Below are positions 50,286 to 59,434 of a DNA stretch of 64,000 nt, in pieces. Each line of letters opens with the position of its first letter. Positions within the stretch are counted from its first letter, which is position 1. The notes beneath the pieces were generated by a model. The model was not told where the DNA came from. It saw only the letters and a program-made list of their open reading frames with translations, and ran no database searches. The stretch comes from Duganella fentianensis. GTDB lineage: Bacteria > Pseudomonadota > Gammaproteobacteria > Burkholderiales > Burkholderiaceae_D. Where the stretch lies: assembly GCF_009857835.1 (NCBI RefSeq), contig NZ_WWCL01000004.1, forward strand, positions 620,001 to 684,000, read 5' to 3'. A program made the position numbers and the translations under genes.

Positions 50286-51914
50286 ATGAAGCCTATGCCA
50301 GCCAGTTCTGCCAGTGCCCATACCGACCCGTTTGCGCGTGCCCATTTACCGCCCGCCGAACTGTGGCCGGAGCTGCGTTTCGATTTGCCCGAGCTGCAAT
50401 ATCCGTCCCGCCTGAATTGTGTCGCCGAGCTGCTCGACGGTGCGCTGGCGCGAGGGGATGGCCAGCGCGTTGCTTTGCGCGGCGAGCATGATAACTGGAC
50501 TTACGCCCGATTGCACGCCCAGGTGAACCGCATCGCCCATGTGCTGCGTGACACGCTGGGGCTGGAAACGGGTAACCGCGTGCTGCTGCGCGGGGCGAAT
50601 ACGCCGATGATGGCGGCCTGCATACTGGCCGTGCTGAAGGCCGGCTGCATCGCCGTGCCCACCATGCCGCTGCTGCGTGCGCGTGAACTGGCGGTGATTG
50701 CAGCCAAGGCTGAAGTCAACGCCGTGCTGTGTGCCGACAGTTTGCGGGGCGAAGTGGAAGCGATGGATCTGGCGGCGGCAGCGCGCCAGCGCACGGTGTA
50801 TTTCGGAGGCACTGGCGATGCCATGCTGGAAGCGCTGATGGCCGGCCACTCCGGGGAGTTTGCGGCGGTTGATACGGCTGCCGACGATGTCTGCCTGATC
50901 AGCTTCACTTCGGGCACTACCGGCATCCCCAAGGGCACCATGCATTTCCACCGCGACGTGCTGGCCATCTGCGATTGCTTCCCCCGCTCGGTTCTGCGCA
51001 GCGAAGCGGACGATATCTTCATCGGCACGCCGCCGCTGGCCTTTACTTTCGGGCTGGGCGGCCTGCTGCTGTTTCCTCTGCGGGTGGGCGGCAGTGCCGT
51101 GCTGCTGGAAAAACTGACGCCCGAGACTCTGCTGGTGGCGATCGAGAAGTACCGCGCCACCATCTGCTTTACGGCGCCCACTTTCTACCGCCAGATGGCG
51201 CCCCTGTTCGGGCGCTATGATCTGGCCAGTTTGAAAAAAAGCGTTTCGGCCGGCGAAGCTCTGCCCGTCGCCACACGTGTAAGCTGGCTGCAGGCCAGCG
51301 GCCTGACCATGATAGACGGCATAGGCGCGACCGAGCTGCTGCACATCTTTATATCTGCGGCCGGTGATCAGGTCCGCTCCGGCGCAACCGGCAAACCCGT
51401 ACCCGGCTATCAGGCCTGCATACTGGACCAGCAGGGGCAGCCGGTGGGACCGGGCGTGATAGGCCGGCTGGCGGTAAAAGGCCCGACCGGCTGCCGCTAT
51501 CTGGCCGATGCGCGCCAGCGCGACTACGTGCTCAATGGCTGGAACCTGACTGGTGATGCCTACGAAATGGATGCGGATGGCTATTTCTACTATCGCTCGC
51601 GCACGGACGACATGATTATTTCGGCCGGCTATAACATCGCCGGCCCGGAAGTGGAGGATGTGCTGCTGCGCCATCCTGCCGTGGCCGAGTGTGGCGTGAT
51701 CGGTCGCGCCGACGAGGAGCGCGGGCAGATCGTCGAAGCCCATGTGGTGCTGCGCTCCGGCTATGCGGCCGGGCCGGAGCTGGTGACGCAGCTGCAGGAG
51801 TTTGTCAAAGCCCAGATCGCGCCATATAAATATCCGCGCGCCATACGCTTCCTGCCCGCATTGCCGCGTACGGAGACGGGCAAGCTGCAGCGCTTCAAGC
51901 TGCGTACTGAATAA
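50286..51914 (+). CDS. 2-aminobenzoate-CoA ligase (benzoate-CoA ligase family)
   Basis: A 542-residue adenylate-forming enzyme. ATP loop SFTSGTTGIPKGTMH, core GIGATELLHIF, hinge region YYRSRTDDMIISAGYNIAGPEVEDVL, and the C-terminal catalytic Lys in PRTETGKLQRFKL. The subfamily lacks the usual Thr-Tyr wording of acetyl-CoA synthetases. It should convert anthranilate (2-aminobenzoate) to its CoA thioester. The substrate is deduced mainly from the next gene. Start ATG 50286 after AGGGGG. First gene of the operon. Confidence 0.88.
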   Translation: MKPMPASSASAHTDPFARAHLPPAELWPELRFDLPELQYPSRLNCVAELLDGALARGDGQRVALRGEHDNWTYARLHAQVNRIAHVLRDTLGLETGNRVLLRGANTPMMAACILAVLKAGCIAVPTMPLLRARELAVIAAKAEVNAVLCADSLRGEVEAMDLAAAARQRTVYFGGTGDAMLEALMAGHSGEFAAVDTAADDVCLISFTSGTTGIPKGTMHFHRDVLAICDCFPRSVLRSEADDIFIGTPPLAFTFGLGGLLLFPLRVGGSAVLLEKLTPETLLVAIEKYRATICFTAPTFYRQMAPLFGRYDLASLKKSVSAGEALPVATRVSWLQASGLTMIDGIGATELLHIFISAAGDQVRSGATGKPVPGYQACILDQQGQPVGPGVIGRLAVKGPTGCRYLADARQRDYVLNGWNLTGDAYEMDADGYFYYRSRTDDMIISAGYNIAGPEVEDVLLRHPAVAECGVIGRADEERGQIVEAHVVLRSGYAAGPELVTQLQEFVKAQIAPYKYPRAIRFLPALPRTETGKLQRFKLRTE

Positions 51915-51924
51915 AGAGACCTGT

Positions 51925-54333
51925 ATGAATATCGTTTGCATAGGCGGTGGACCGGCCGGACTGTATTTTGGCCTGCTGATGAAGAAGCAGAACCCGGGCC
52001 ACCAGATTACCGTGATCGAGCGTAACCGCCCGTATGACACCTTCGGCTGGGGCGTGGTGTTTTCCGATCAGACGCTGGGTAATCTGGCACTGGCCGATGA
52101 AACCAGTGCGCGCGCAATACAGTCCTCGTTCAACCACTGGGATGATATCGACACCTATTTCAAAGGCGAGAAAGTCAGCTCGGGTGGCCACGGCTTTTGC
52201 GGCATAGGCCGCAAGCATCTGTTGAACATACTGCAGCAGCGCTGCGAGGAGCTGGGCGTTGCGCTGGTGTTCGAGACGGAAGTGGAGGACGATCAGGCCA
52301 TCGCGGCCCGTTATCAGGCCGATCTGGTGATTGCTGCCGATGGTCTGAACAGCCGTATCCGCACGCGCTATGTTGCCAGCTACCAGCCGCAGATCGATGC
52401 GCGCCGCTGCCGTTTTGTCTGGCTAGGCACACGCAAGAAGTTCGAAGCCTTCACCTTTGCCTTTAAACAGACCGAGCATGGCTGGTTCCAGGCGCATATC
52501 TACCAGTACGACGGGGTTACATCCACCTTTATCGTCGAGACCCCGGAAACCGTGTGGCGCGCGGCGGGGCTGGAGCAGATGACGGCGGAACAGTCGATCG
52601 CTTTCTGCGAGCAGTTGTTTGCCGATATACTCGGCGGCCATAGCCTGATGTCGAATGCAGCGCATCTGCGTGGTTCGGCCATGTGGATGGTCTTTCCCCG
52701 CATCGTCTGCCAGCGCTGGGTGCACTGGCAGGAAATTGGGCAGCGGTGCGTGCCGGTGGTGCTGATGGGCGATGCGGCCCACACGGCGCACTATTCGATA
52801 GGCTCGGGCACCAAGCTGGCGCTGGAAGACGCCATCGAACTGGCGCGCTGCTTTGCCCATACAGATGATACCGCTAGTGCACTGGAGACTTACCAGCGCG
52901 TGCGGGCGGTGGAAGTGATCAAGCTGCAGAGCGCTGCACGCAATTCGATGGAATGGTTCGAGAACGTGGAACGCTATACGGCGCTGGAAGCACCGCAGTT
53001 TGCCTATTCCATGCTGACGCGCAGCCAGCGCCTGTCGCATGAAAATCTGCGGCTACGCGATGCCGCGTACGTGGAGGACTATGAGCGCTGGTTTGCCCGG
53101 CGGGCCTATGCCGCGGCAGGCCTTGCGGTCCCCGTGACGTGGGGCGCGGCTACTCCAAACGAAACTGCGCCACCACCGATGTTTACTCCGCTAAAGGTGC
53201 GCGAGCTGGTGCTGAAAAACCGCATCGTCGTTTCGCCAATGGCGCAGTACAGCGCGGTCGATGGTACGGTAGGCGACTACCATCTGGCACATCTCGGTGC
53301 GCGTGCGCTGGGCGGTGCTGCCATGGTGTTCGCAGAGATGACCTGTGTGTCTGCCGATGCGCGTATTACACCCCATTGCCCCGGCCTGTACGCTCCCGAA
53401 CATACGCAGGCGTGGCGCCGCATTGTCGATTTCGTGCACCAGCATAGCGATGCCGGCATCGCCATCCAGCTGGGCCATGCCGGTGCCAAAGGCTCCACCC
53501 GCGCCATGTGGGACGGCATAGACCAGCCGCTGGAACGCGATAACTGGCCGCTGGTCTCGGCTTCGCCCCAGCAGTATCTGCGAGGCGTGTCGCAACTGGC
53601 CCGTGCCATGACGCGCGAGGATATGGCGCGCATCAGGGATGATTTTGTGCGTGCGACGCAGGCGGCCGAACAGGCAGGCTTCGACTGGGTCGAGCTGCAC
53701 TGCGCGCATGGCTATCTGCTGTCGTCGTTCATTTCGCCGCTGACTAATCGGCGCGAGGACGAATACGGCGGTTCGCTGGAGAACCGCTGCCGTTATCCGC
53801 TGCAGGTGTTTGCCGCCATGCGTGCAGTGTGGCCGCAGCACAAACCGATGAGCGTGCGCATCTCCGCGCACGACTGGGTGGACGGCGGGATAACGCCGGA
53901 CGATGCGGTGCAGATAGCCCGGATGTTCAAGGCGGCCGGCGCCGACATGATTGATTGCTCGTCTGGACAGGTCAGCAAGGCCGAGCAGCCCGTTTATGGC
54001 CGCATGTTCCAGACCCCGTTTGCAGACCGTATCCGTAACGAAGCCGGTATAGGCGCCATCGCGGTGGGCTCTATCTTCGAAGCCGACCATGCCAATGGCA
54101 TCATCGCCGCAGGCCGTGCCGACCTGTGTGCGGTGGGACGTCCGCATCTGGCGAATCCCGCGTGGACGTTGATGGAAGCGGCAAAGATAGGCTACAGCGG
54201 CGTGCACTGGCCGCGGCAGTACCTGCCGGGCAAGCAGCAACTGGAGCGCAATCTGGAGCGCGAACGGCAGCTGGCCGCGAGCAGCAGCGGGCTATCGCCA
54301 CAGCAATTGGCGGCCCGCCTGCTCGAAAGTTGA
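51925..54333 (+). CDS. 2-aminobenzoyl-CoA monooxygenase/reductase (bifunctional flavoprotein)
   Basis: 802 residues with two fused flavin domains. The N-terminal half (1-400) is a salicylate-hydroxylase-type monooxygenase: VCIGGGPAGLYFGLL and MGDAAHTAHYSIGSGTKLALEDA. The C-terminal half (410-802) is an Old Yellow Enzyme-type reductase: FTPLKVRELVLKNRIVVSPMAQYSAVDG, QLGHAGAKGS, HCAHGYLLSSFISPLTNRR and GRADLCAVGRP. The arrangement is that of the Azoarcus evansii enzyme that hydroxylates and then reduces 2-aminobenzoyl-CoA to a non-aromatic 2-amino-5-oxocyclohexene-carbonyl-CoA. Salicylyl-CoA 5-hydroxylase is the main alternative. Start ATG 51925, 10 bases after the ligase stop. Confidence 0.9.
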   Translation: MNIVCIGGGPAGLYFGLLMKKQNPGHQITVIERNRPYDTFGWGVVFSDQTLGNLALADETSARAIQSSFNHWDDIDTYFKGEKVSSGGHGFCGIGRKHLLNILQQRCEELGVALVFETEVEDDQAIAARYQADLVIAADGLNSRIRTRYVASYQPQIDARRCRFVWLGTRKKFEAFTFAFKQTEHGWFQAHIYQYDGVTSTFIVETPETVWRAAGLEQMTAEQSIAFCEQLFADILGGHSLMSNAAHLRGSAMWMVFPRIVCQRWVHWQEIGQRCVPVVLMGDAAHTAHYSIGSGTKLALEDAIELARCFAHTDDTASALETYQRVRAVEVIKLQSAARNSMEWFENVERYTALEAPQFAYSMLTRSQRLSHENLRLRDAAYVEDYERWFARRAYAAAGLAVPVTWGAATPNETAPPPMFTPLKVRELVLKNRIVVSPMAQYSAVDGTVGDYHLAHLGARALGGAAMVFAEMTCVSADARITPHCPGLYAPEHTQAWRRIVDFVHQHSDAGIAIQLGHAGAKGSTRAMWDGIDQPLERDNWPLVSASPQQYLRGVSQLARAMTREDMARIRDDFVRATQAAEQAGFDWVELHCAHGYLLSSFISPLTNRREDEYGGSLENRCRYPLQVFAAMRAVWPQHKPMSVRISAHDWVDGGITPDDAVQIARMFKAAGADMIDCSSGQVSKAEQPVYGRMFQTPFADRIRNEAGIGAIAVGSIFEADHANGIIAAGRADLCAVGRPHLANPAWTLMEAAKIGYSGVHWPRQYLPGKQQLERNLERERQLAASSSGLSPQQLAARLLES

Positions 54334-54340
54334 ATCAAAT

Positions 54341-54874
54341 ATGGAATCAAAAGAGATGCAAGTACCGTCTGAAAATACGCCACAGGACGACGATTCGCCA
54401 GTGCTCGATCTGGCTAGCCGCCTGACGCAGGATCATCACCAGTCGCTCAAACTGTGGCTGCGCATGCTGTCGTGCACCACCAAGATCGAAAATGAAATCC
54501 GCAGCCGGCTGCGTGCCAACTTCGGCATTACCTTGCCGCGCTTTGACTTGATGGCCCAGCTGGAACGCTATCCGCAGGGACTGCGCATGGGCGAGCTGTC
54601 CAGGCGCATGATGGTCACAGGGGGGAACATCACCGGCATTACCGACCAGCTGGAACAGGAGAAGCTGGTGGTGCGGGTGGCGGATCCGAAAGACGGTCGC
54701 GCCTACAGCGTGAAGCTGACAGCGGCCGGGCGCAAAGCCTTTGCCACCATGGCGGCCGTGCATGAGAGCTGGGTGGCGGAACTGCTACAGGATATGTCGG
54801 CCGGCGATAAAGGACAATTAATCGAGTTACTGTCGCAGATGAAGCAGCACCTGTATGCTGCCGGCGACAAATAA
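54341..54874 (+). CDS. MarR-family regulator of the aminobenzoate operon
   Basis: 177 residues with a winged helix: PRFDLMAQLERYPQGLRMGELSRRMMVTGGNITGITDQLEQEKLVVRV in order of helices, then the wing DPKDGRAYSVKLT. MarR regulators of aromatic CoA pathways usually respond to the CoA thioester. Placed 7 bases after the monooxygenase/reductase gene, inside the operon; probable binding site at 50222-50231. Confidence 0.92.
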   Translation: MESKEMQVPSENTPQDDDSPVLDLASRLTQDHHQSLKLWLRMLSCTTKIENEIRSRLRANFGITLPRFDLMAQLERYPQGLRMGELSRRMMVTGGNITGITDQLEQEKLVVRVADPKDGRAYSVKLTAAGRKAFATMAAVHESWVAELLQDMSAGDKGQLIELLSQMKQHLYAAGDK

Positions 54875-54899
54875 TCCGCCATGCGGAAGGAAGCATAGT

Positions 54900-55754
54900 A
54901 TGCGATATCTACCCGGCAAAGCGCAGCAGCTGCCCGGCAACCGTAGCCAGCTTGGCGGCTATCAGGCCAGCCATTTTCTGTTCGAGGTCAGCGGCCGCGT
55001 AGCGACGCTGACGCTGAATCGTCCCGAACGCAAAAATCCGCTCACCTTCGATTCCTATGCCGAGCTGCGTGATCTGTTCCGTGCGCTGGCCTATGCCGAC
55101 GACATCAAGGCCATCGTTATCACGGGCGCCGGAGAAAATTTCTGTTCCGGTGGCGATGTGCATGACATTATCGGTCCGCTGACGGAACTGGACATGCCCG
55201 GCCTGCTGGCATTCACCCGCATGACGGGTGATCTGGTCAAGGCCATGCGCGCCTGCCCGCAGCCCGTGATTGCGGCAGTGGATGGCGTCTGCGCCGGTGC
55301 CGGTGCCATCCTGTCGCTGGCGGCGGACCTGCGTTATGGCACGGCGCGCAGCAAGACGGCCTTCCTGTTCACCCGTGTCGGTCTGGCTGGCTGCGACATG
55401 GGGGCTTGTGCCTTGCTGCCGCGCGTGATCGGGCAGGGGCGGGCGGCTGAACTGCTCTACACGGGGCGCTCCATGGCGGGCACCGAGGCCGAACGCTGGG
55501 GCTATTTCAACAGCCTGCACGAGCCGCAGGACTTGCTGGCTGCGGCGCAGGCCATGGCGCAGGGGCTGGCTGATGGCCCGACCTTTGCGCATGGCATGAC
55601 CAAGAAGATGTTGCAGCAGGAGTGGAATATGGGCGTGGACGAAGCCATCGAAGCGGAAGCACAGGCGCAGGCCATCTGCATGGCGACCAACGACTTCCAC
55701 CGCGCCTATCACGCGTTTGTGGCCAAGCAGCGCCCCGCCTTTGAAGGCGATTGA
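54900..55754 (+). CDS. Enoyl-CoA hydratase/isomerase family protein
   Basis: A 284-residue crotonase fold. Oxyanion strands KAIVITGAGENFCSGGDVHDI and AAVDGVCAGAGAILSLAADLR; an FTRVGLAGCDMGACALLPRVIG loop carries the second region. In the anthranilate pathway it should act on the alicyclic CoA ester after ring reduction, by hydration or ring opening. The start is ATG 54900, with AAGGA upstream; an earlier in-frame ATG (54855) would overlap marR. Confidence 0.88.
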   Translation: MRYLPGKAQQLPGNRSQLGGYQASHFLFEVSGRVATLTLNRPERKNPLTFDSYAELRDLFRALAYADDIKAIVITGAGENFCSGGDVHDIIGPLTELDMPGLLAFTRMTGDLVKAMRACPQPVIAAVDGVCAGAGAILSLAADLRYGTARSKTAFLFTRVGLAGCDMGACALLPRVIGQGRAAELLYTGRSMAGTEAERWGYFNSLHEPQDLLAAAQAMAQGLADGPTFAHGMTKKMLQQEWNMGVDEAIEAEAQAQAICMATNDFHRAYHAFVAKQRPAFEGD

Positions 55755-55760
55755 AGCGGA

Positions 55761-56942
55761 ATGACTATGAGCGATAAATCCTATCTGGACTGGCCATTTT
55801 TCGAAGAACAGCATGCGGCGCTGGAGCAGGCGCTTGATAGCTGGGCCAGTCAGCATATCAGCCAGCAGCATGAACACGATGTGGATCAGGCCTGCCGCAC
55901 GCTGGTGCGCCAGCTCGGTGCCGCTGGCTGGCTGGCCCACGCCATTGCCGGCAGCGAGTATGGCGCGGCGGGTGCGACAATCGATACCCGCGCCATCTGC
56001 CTGATACGCGAAACACTGGCGCGCCACAGCGGGCTGGCCGACTTTGCCTTTGCCATGCAGGGGCTGGGCTCCGGCGCCATCTGCCTGCACGGCAGTGCGG
56101 CCCAGCGTGCAGCCTACCTGCCGCGCGTGGCGCGCGGTGAGGCGATTGCCGCTTTTGCCTTGTCCGAGCCGCAGGCAGGTTCCGACGTGGCGGCGATGCA
56201 GTGCGCTGCTGTGCGTGATGGTGACGAATACGTGCTCGATGGTGAAAAGACCTGGATTTCCAATGGCGGCATTGCCGACTTCTATGTGGTGTTTGCCCGT
56301 ACCGGCGAGCAGCCCGGCGCGCGTGGCATCAGTGCCTTCATCGTCGATGCCGGCACGCCCGGTTTTGAAATTGCCGAGCGCATCGCGGTGATCGCGCCGC
56401 ATCCGCTGGCCCGTCTGCGCTTTAATGGCTGCCGTATTCCGGCCGGCCAGCGTATCGGCGAGGCAGGGCAGGGCTTCAAGGTGGCGATGGCGACGCTCGA
56501 TGTGTTCCGCACCTCCGTTGCGGCAGCGGCACTGGGCTTTGCCCGCCGCGCGCTGGATGAAGCCATGCAGCGTGCGACAGGGCGGCAGATGTTCGGTCAG
56601 GTGCTGGCCGACTTCCAGCTGACGCAGGCGAAGCTGGCGCAGATGGCAACCGGCATCGATGCAGCGGCCTTGCTGACCTATCGCGCCGCATGGCAGCGCG
56701 ATCAGGGCCGCACAGTCACGAAGGAGGCGGCCATGGCCAAACTGACGGCGACCGAAACGGCGCAGCAGGTCATCGACGCGGCTTTGCAGATGTTCGGCGG
56801 GCTGGGTGTGGTGAGCGAGCAGCCGGTGGAGCGCCTGTATCGCGAAATCCGCGCGTTGCGGATATACGAAGGCGCCACCGAGGTACAGCAATTGATCATA
56901 GCGCGCGAACTGCTGCGCGCAGCGAAGAACAGGGATATGTGA
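55761..56942 (+). CDS. Acyl-CoA dehydrogenase
   Basis: A 393-residue FAD flavoprotein. FALSEPQAGSDVAAMQC and DGEKTWISNGGIADFYVVFARTG are FAD-binding signatures. The C-terminal QMFGGLGVVSEQPVERLYREIRALRIYEGATEVQQLIIARELL contains the region of the catalytic Glu. Expected to oxidise a ring-derived acyl-CoA intermediate. ATG 55761 or 55767 are both possible. Its stop overlaps the ATG of the next gene by one base (TGATG). Confidence 0.9.
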   Translation: MTMSDKSYLDWPFFEEQHAALEQALDSWASQHISQQHEHDVDQACRTLVRQLGAAGWLAHAIAGSEYGAAGATIDTRAICLIRETLARHSGLADFAFAMQGLGSGAICLHGSAAQRAAYLPRVARGEAIAAFALSEPQAGSDVAAMQCAAVRDGDEYVLDGEKTWISNGGIADFYVVFARTGEQPGARGISAFIVDAGTPGFEIAERIAVIAPHPLARLRFNGCRIPAGQRIGEAGQGFKVAMATLDVFRTSVAAAALGFARRALDEAMQRATGRQMFGQVLADFQLTQAKLAQMATGIDAAALLTYRAAWQRDQGRTVTKEAAMAKLTATETAQQVIDAALQMFGGLGVVSEQPVERLYREIRALRIYEGATEVQQLIIARELLRAAKNRDM

Positions 56943-57346
56943 TGGAATTTCTACAACCGCCGGGCTGGGCGCGGCCGCGTGGCTATTCGAACGGGGTGGC
57001 GGCGAGCGGGCGTATGGTTTTCGTCAGCGGCATGATAGGCTGGGACGGACAGGGCGTGTTTCATAGCGATGATTTCGCTGCACAGGTACGCCAGGCCTTG
57101 CTGAATGTGGTGGCGGTGCTGGCCGAGGCGCAGGCGCGTCCCGAGCATATCGTGCGCATGACGTGGTATGTGCTCGACAAGCGCGAATATGTGGCGGCCT
57201 ATAAGGAGATCGGTACGGCGTATCGCGAGATCATCGGCAAGCATTTCCCGGCCATGACGGCGGTGCAGGTGGCCGGGCTGGTGGAGGACAGGGCGCGGGT
57301 GGAGATCGAGGTGACGGCGGTAATACCGGAGCTGCGCAACGCCTGA
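56942..57346 (+). CDS. RidA-family (YjgF/YER057c/UK114) protein
   Basis: 134 residues with the Rid fold: NGVAASGRMVFVSGMIGWDG, the FAAQVRQALLNVVAVLAEA helix, VRMTWYVLDKREY and VEIEVTAVI. In archetypal RidA an Arg in VARLPKD is needed for imine hydrolysis; the equivalent stretch here is VAGLVED (Gly112), so it belongs to another Rid subfamily. As last gene of this operon it may hydrolyse the enamine formed by the monooxygenase/reductase and release ammonia. That is inference. Confidence 0.88.
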   Translation: MEFLQPPGWARPRGYSNGVAASGRMVFVSGMIGWDGQGVFHSDDFAAQVRQALLNVVAVLAEAQARPEHIVRMTWYVLDKREYVAAYKEIGTAYREIIGKHFPAMTAVQVAGLVEDRARVEIEVTAVIPELRNA

Positions 57347-57402
57347 ACTGTGGCGTGGATGCCGCACTCGCCATTTGCTGAAGCGTGGAAAGGTAAGTTT
57401 TT

Positions 57403-57448
57403 TTTGAGTAAGTAATTTAAGTGTTAAAATTATCACAAATTACTCAAA
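57403..57448. promoter_or_regulatory. AT-rich inverted repeat upstream of the acyltransferase gene
   Basis: TTTGAGTA (from 57403), followed by AGTAATTT, faces AAATTACTCAAA (57437-57448). The arms match except for a 4-base AGTA duplication on the left. It lies in a markedly AT-rich patch between the aminobenzoate operon and a gene starting at 57492. Could be an operator or a terminator for ridA. Confidence 0.45.
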
Positions 57449-57491
57449 TGAACTTTTTCCACTGCCTGCATTATGGCAAGAAGGGTATATC

Positions 57492-58547
57492 GTGCTTAAA
57501 GCACTGCAGGCTGGCCGCGCTCTAGCCGCTATTTCGGTGACCGCGTTTCACCTGTCGATCGCCATGGGGCTGGCACGTTACGGCGGCAATGCTGCGTTCA
57601 GCGACTATACCAGCATGGGCCATCATGGCGTGGACTTCTTCTTTGTGCTGTCCGGCTTCATTATTCTGTTCGCGCATGTGGATGACATTGGCCGTCCGGA
57701 GTGTTGGCGCGACTACTTCCTGAAACGCTTTGTCCGGCTGTTTCCCATCTACTGGTTGTATTCGCTGCCGTTCGTCCTGTTGCTGCTGTTGGGCTTCGGC
57801 ACAGATGCCAAGCTTCCTACTGAACCGCTGGACTGGCTAACCAACCTGACGCTGATCCGCTTTAATAATGCGTTGCCTATCCTGCCGCCGTCCTGGACGC
57901 TGTTTCATGAAATCGGGTTTTATGCCGTGTTTTCGCTACTCATCGTCAGGCGCAGCCTTGGTATTGCCGCGTTTGTAGTGTTTATCGCTGGATGTCTGAT
58001 CCATTACAACTATCCCGGGCCCGATGACCGTACCCCCTTGAATGTCTACACGGCTTCCTATAATTTGTATTTCCTGTTCGGGATGGGCGCCTACTGGCTA
58101 TATGCCAAAGGAGGCAAGGGGATAGCCGAACTGCTGCTGGGGCTGGTTCTGTTCAGCTACAGTGTCTGGGGTGAACGCCTGCCATACCACCTGACGCCAC
58201 TGCTGCTGGCGTGCTCGTTTGCGCTGTTGTTGGCGGCCGTAGCTAAACTGGAGCAGTCCGGGCGTTTGCATGTGCCAGGGATTCTGCTGCATATTGGCAA
58301 TGCTTCCTACACCATCTATCTGATCCATGAAGCGCTGGAAGGATTGTTGCTGAAGATGGTGATCCGCTCGGGGATCTACGGGGCGATAGGTGCCCATGCC
58401 AGCTATCTGCTGGTTCTCGCAGGTGTGATTGCGCTGGGCTGTCTGGCGTATCTACTGGTGGAACGGCCGGTGCTGAATTTCCTCAGACGGCGCCTGCTGG
58501 CGGGACGCAACAAAGCTCGCGCGGCAGCACTGGCCCCATCCGGCTAG
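57492..58547 (+). CDS. Acyltransferase family 3 (OafA/ExoZ-like) membrane protein
   Basis: 351 residues with about ten membrane helices. The opening LQAGRALAAISVTAFHLS with the family His, then HHGVDFFFVLSGFIILF and the RFVRLFPIYWLY motif, are typical of O-acetylating enzymes of exopolysaccharide. It starts at GTG 57492 after AAGGG. It stands at the left edge of the polysaccharide-type genes seen further right, so modification of an exopolysaccharide is a plausible role. Confidence 0.9.
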   Translation: MLKALQAGRALAAISVTAFHLSIAMGLARYGGNAAFSDYTSMGHHGVDFFFVLSGFIILFAHVDDIGRPECWRDYFLKRFVRLFPIYWLYSLPFVLLLLLGFGTDAKLPTEPLDWLTNLTLIRFNNALPILPPSWTLFHEIGFYAVFSLLIVRRSLGIAAFVVFIAGCLIHYNYPGPDDRTPLNVYTASYNLYFLFGMGAYWLYAKGGKGIAELLLGLVLFSYSVWGERLPYHLTPLLLACSFALLLAAVAKLEQSGRLHVPGILLHIGNASYTIYLIHEALEGLLLKMVIRSGIYGAIGAHASYLLVLAGVIALGCLAYLLVERPVLNFLRRRLLAGRNKARAAALAPSG

Positions 58548-58855
58548 CAGCGGGTAACTACCCACTGCCCGGCGCGACGGGAAGAGTCCCCCCGACTGGA
58601 ATCGAACCAGTATCCCACGCTTAGGAGGCATGTGCACTATCCATTGTGCTACGGGGAGGGGTGAGGGTGCCCGAGTGGCCGTGATTATAGCTGACCGGCT
58701 GTTGATTGGGGCAAGTTCCCCATAGGCATTGCTGCCTGGCGCCGTCGCGCGCCGGGTGGGATGGCTGGCCGGGGCCATAGGCGAGATAAATTTAATGATA
58801 AAATGCTAATCTCGTCATTCCGTTTAATCGCCCTACTTTTAAAGAACTCTCAGTC
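58548..58855. other. 308-bp gap containing tRNA-Arg
   Basis: Apart from the tRNA on the minus strand (58587-58658), the rest is non-coding. The right part (58786-58820) is AT-rich (AAATTTAATGATAAAATG) and probably holds the promoter of the serine acetyltransferase gene. Confidence 0.6.
58587..58658 (-). tRNA. tRNA-Arg (CCT anticodon)
   Basis: A 72-base cloverleaf: acceptor CTCCCCG/CGGGGGG (one G-T pair), D-arm GCAC/GTGC, anticodon stem CATGC/GCGTG with loop CTCCTAA (anticodon CCT, reading AGG), T-arm ACTGG-TTCGATT-CCAGT and discriminator A. The 3' CCA is not encoded. Confidence 0.95.
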
Positions 58856-59434
58856 ATGACTTCGATCTTTAGTCTAATTTCTGCGGATTATCGGCGCTAT
58901 TACGCTCTGGCAGGCGGTTCGAGGCTGAGAAGGATTTCGCGCTGCCTGCTGTCGCCCGGCTTTCAGGCGGTGACGGTGTACCGCATCGGTCACTGGACTT
59001 TGCACGGTTCGAAAATCCTCAAGCTGCCGGTACGCTTAGTGTATGTCCTCGCCAATCTGTTGATTAAGATTTGCTGGGGCATCGATATCGAACCGGACGC
59101 GAAAATCGGTGCGGGATTGTATATCGGGCATTTCGGCGGCATTAATATTTCCGGTGCCGTAGTGATGGGGCATAGCTGCAATATCTCGCAGAGCATCACG
59201 CTGGGTGTGGCGGGTGCGGGCGACAAATTCGGTGCACCCGTGATCGGCGATGAAGCGTATATCGCGCCCGGCGTGCGGGCGTTTGGCAAAATCCGGATCG
59301 GCAACAATGTGAAACTGGGTGCTAACGCTGTGATTCATGCCGACATTCCCGATAACGCAGTGGTGGTGCTGGAGCCCGGCTTCAAAATCATTTCGCTCAA
59401 AGGGAATCGGCGCCGCGCACAGACGCCCGGCTAG
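58856..59434 (+). CDS. Serine O-acetyltransferase-like hexapeptide protein
   Basis: 192 residues. N-terminal helices, then the left-handed beta-helix: IEPDAKIGAGLYIGHFGGINISGAVVMGHSCNISQ and APVIGDEAYIAPGVRAFGKIRIGNNVKLGANAVIHADIP, with catalytic His in IGHFGG. CysE-like, but shorter than E. coli CysE at the N-terminus. Such copies are common beside EPS genes, where they may acetylate a sugar or serine. Its end abuts the converging prepilin-like gene. Confidence 0.88.
   Translation: MTSIFSLISADYRRYYALAGGSRLRRISRCLLSPGFQAVTVYRIGHWTLHGSKILKLPVRLVYVLANLLIKICWGIDIEPDAKIGAGLYIGHFGGINISGAVVMGHSCNISQSITLGVAGAGDKFGAPVIGDEAYIAPGVRAFGKIRIGNNVKLGANAVIHADIPDNAVVVLEPGFKIISLKGNRRRAQTPG

Noticed and set aside
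54909..56891. 660-codon minus-strand frame opposite the enoyl-CoA hydratase and acyl-CoA dehydrogenase
   Set aside because: Both plus-strand genes have full catalytic signatures; the antisense translation has none.
58587..58658. tRNA-Arg as integration site of a genomic island
   Set aside because: No integrase and no duplicated 3' tRNA end seen within the window.
58856..59434. Functional cysteine-synthesis pair with cysM
   Set aside because: The serine acetyltransferase-like gene is 57 kb away, next to polysaccharide-type genes, so linkage to cysM is not supported.
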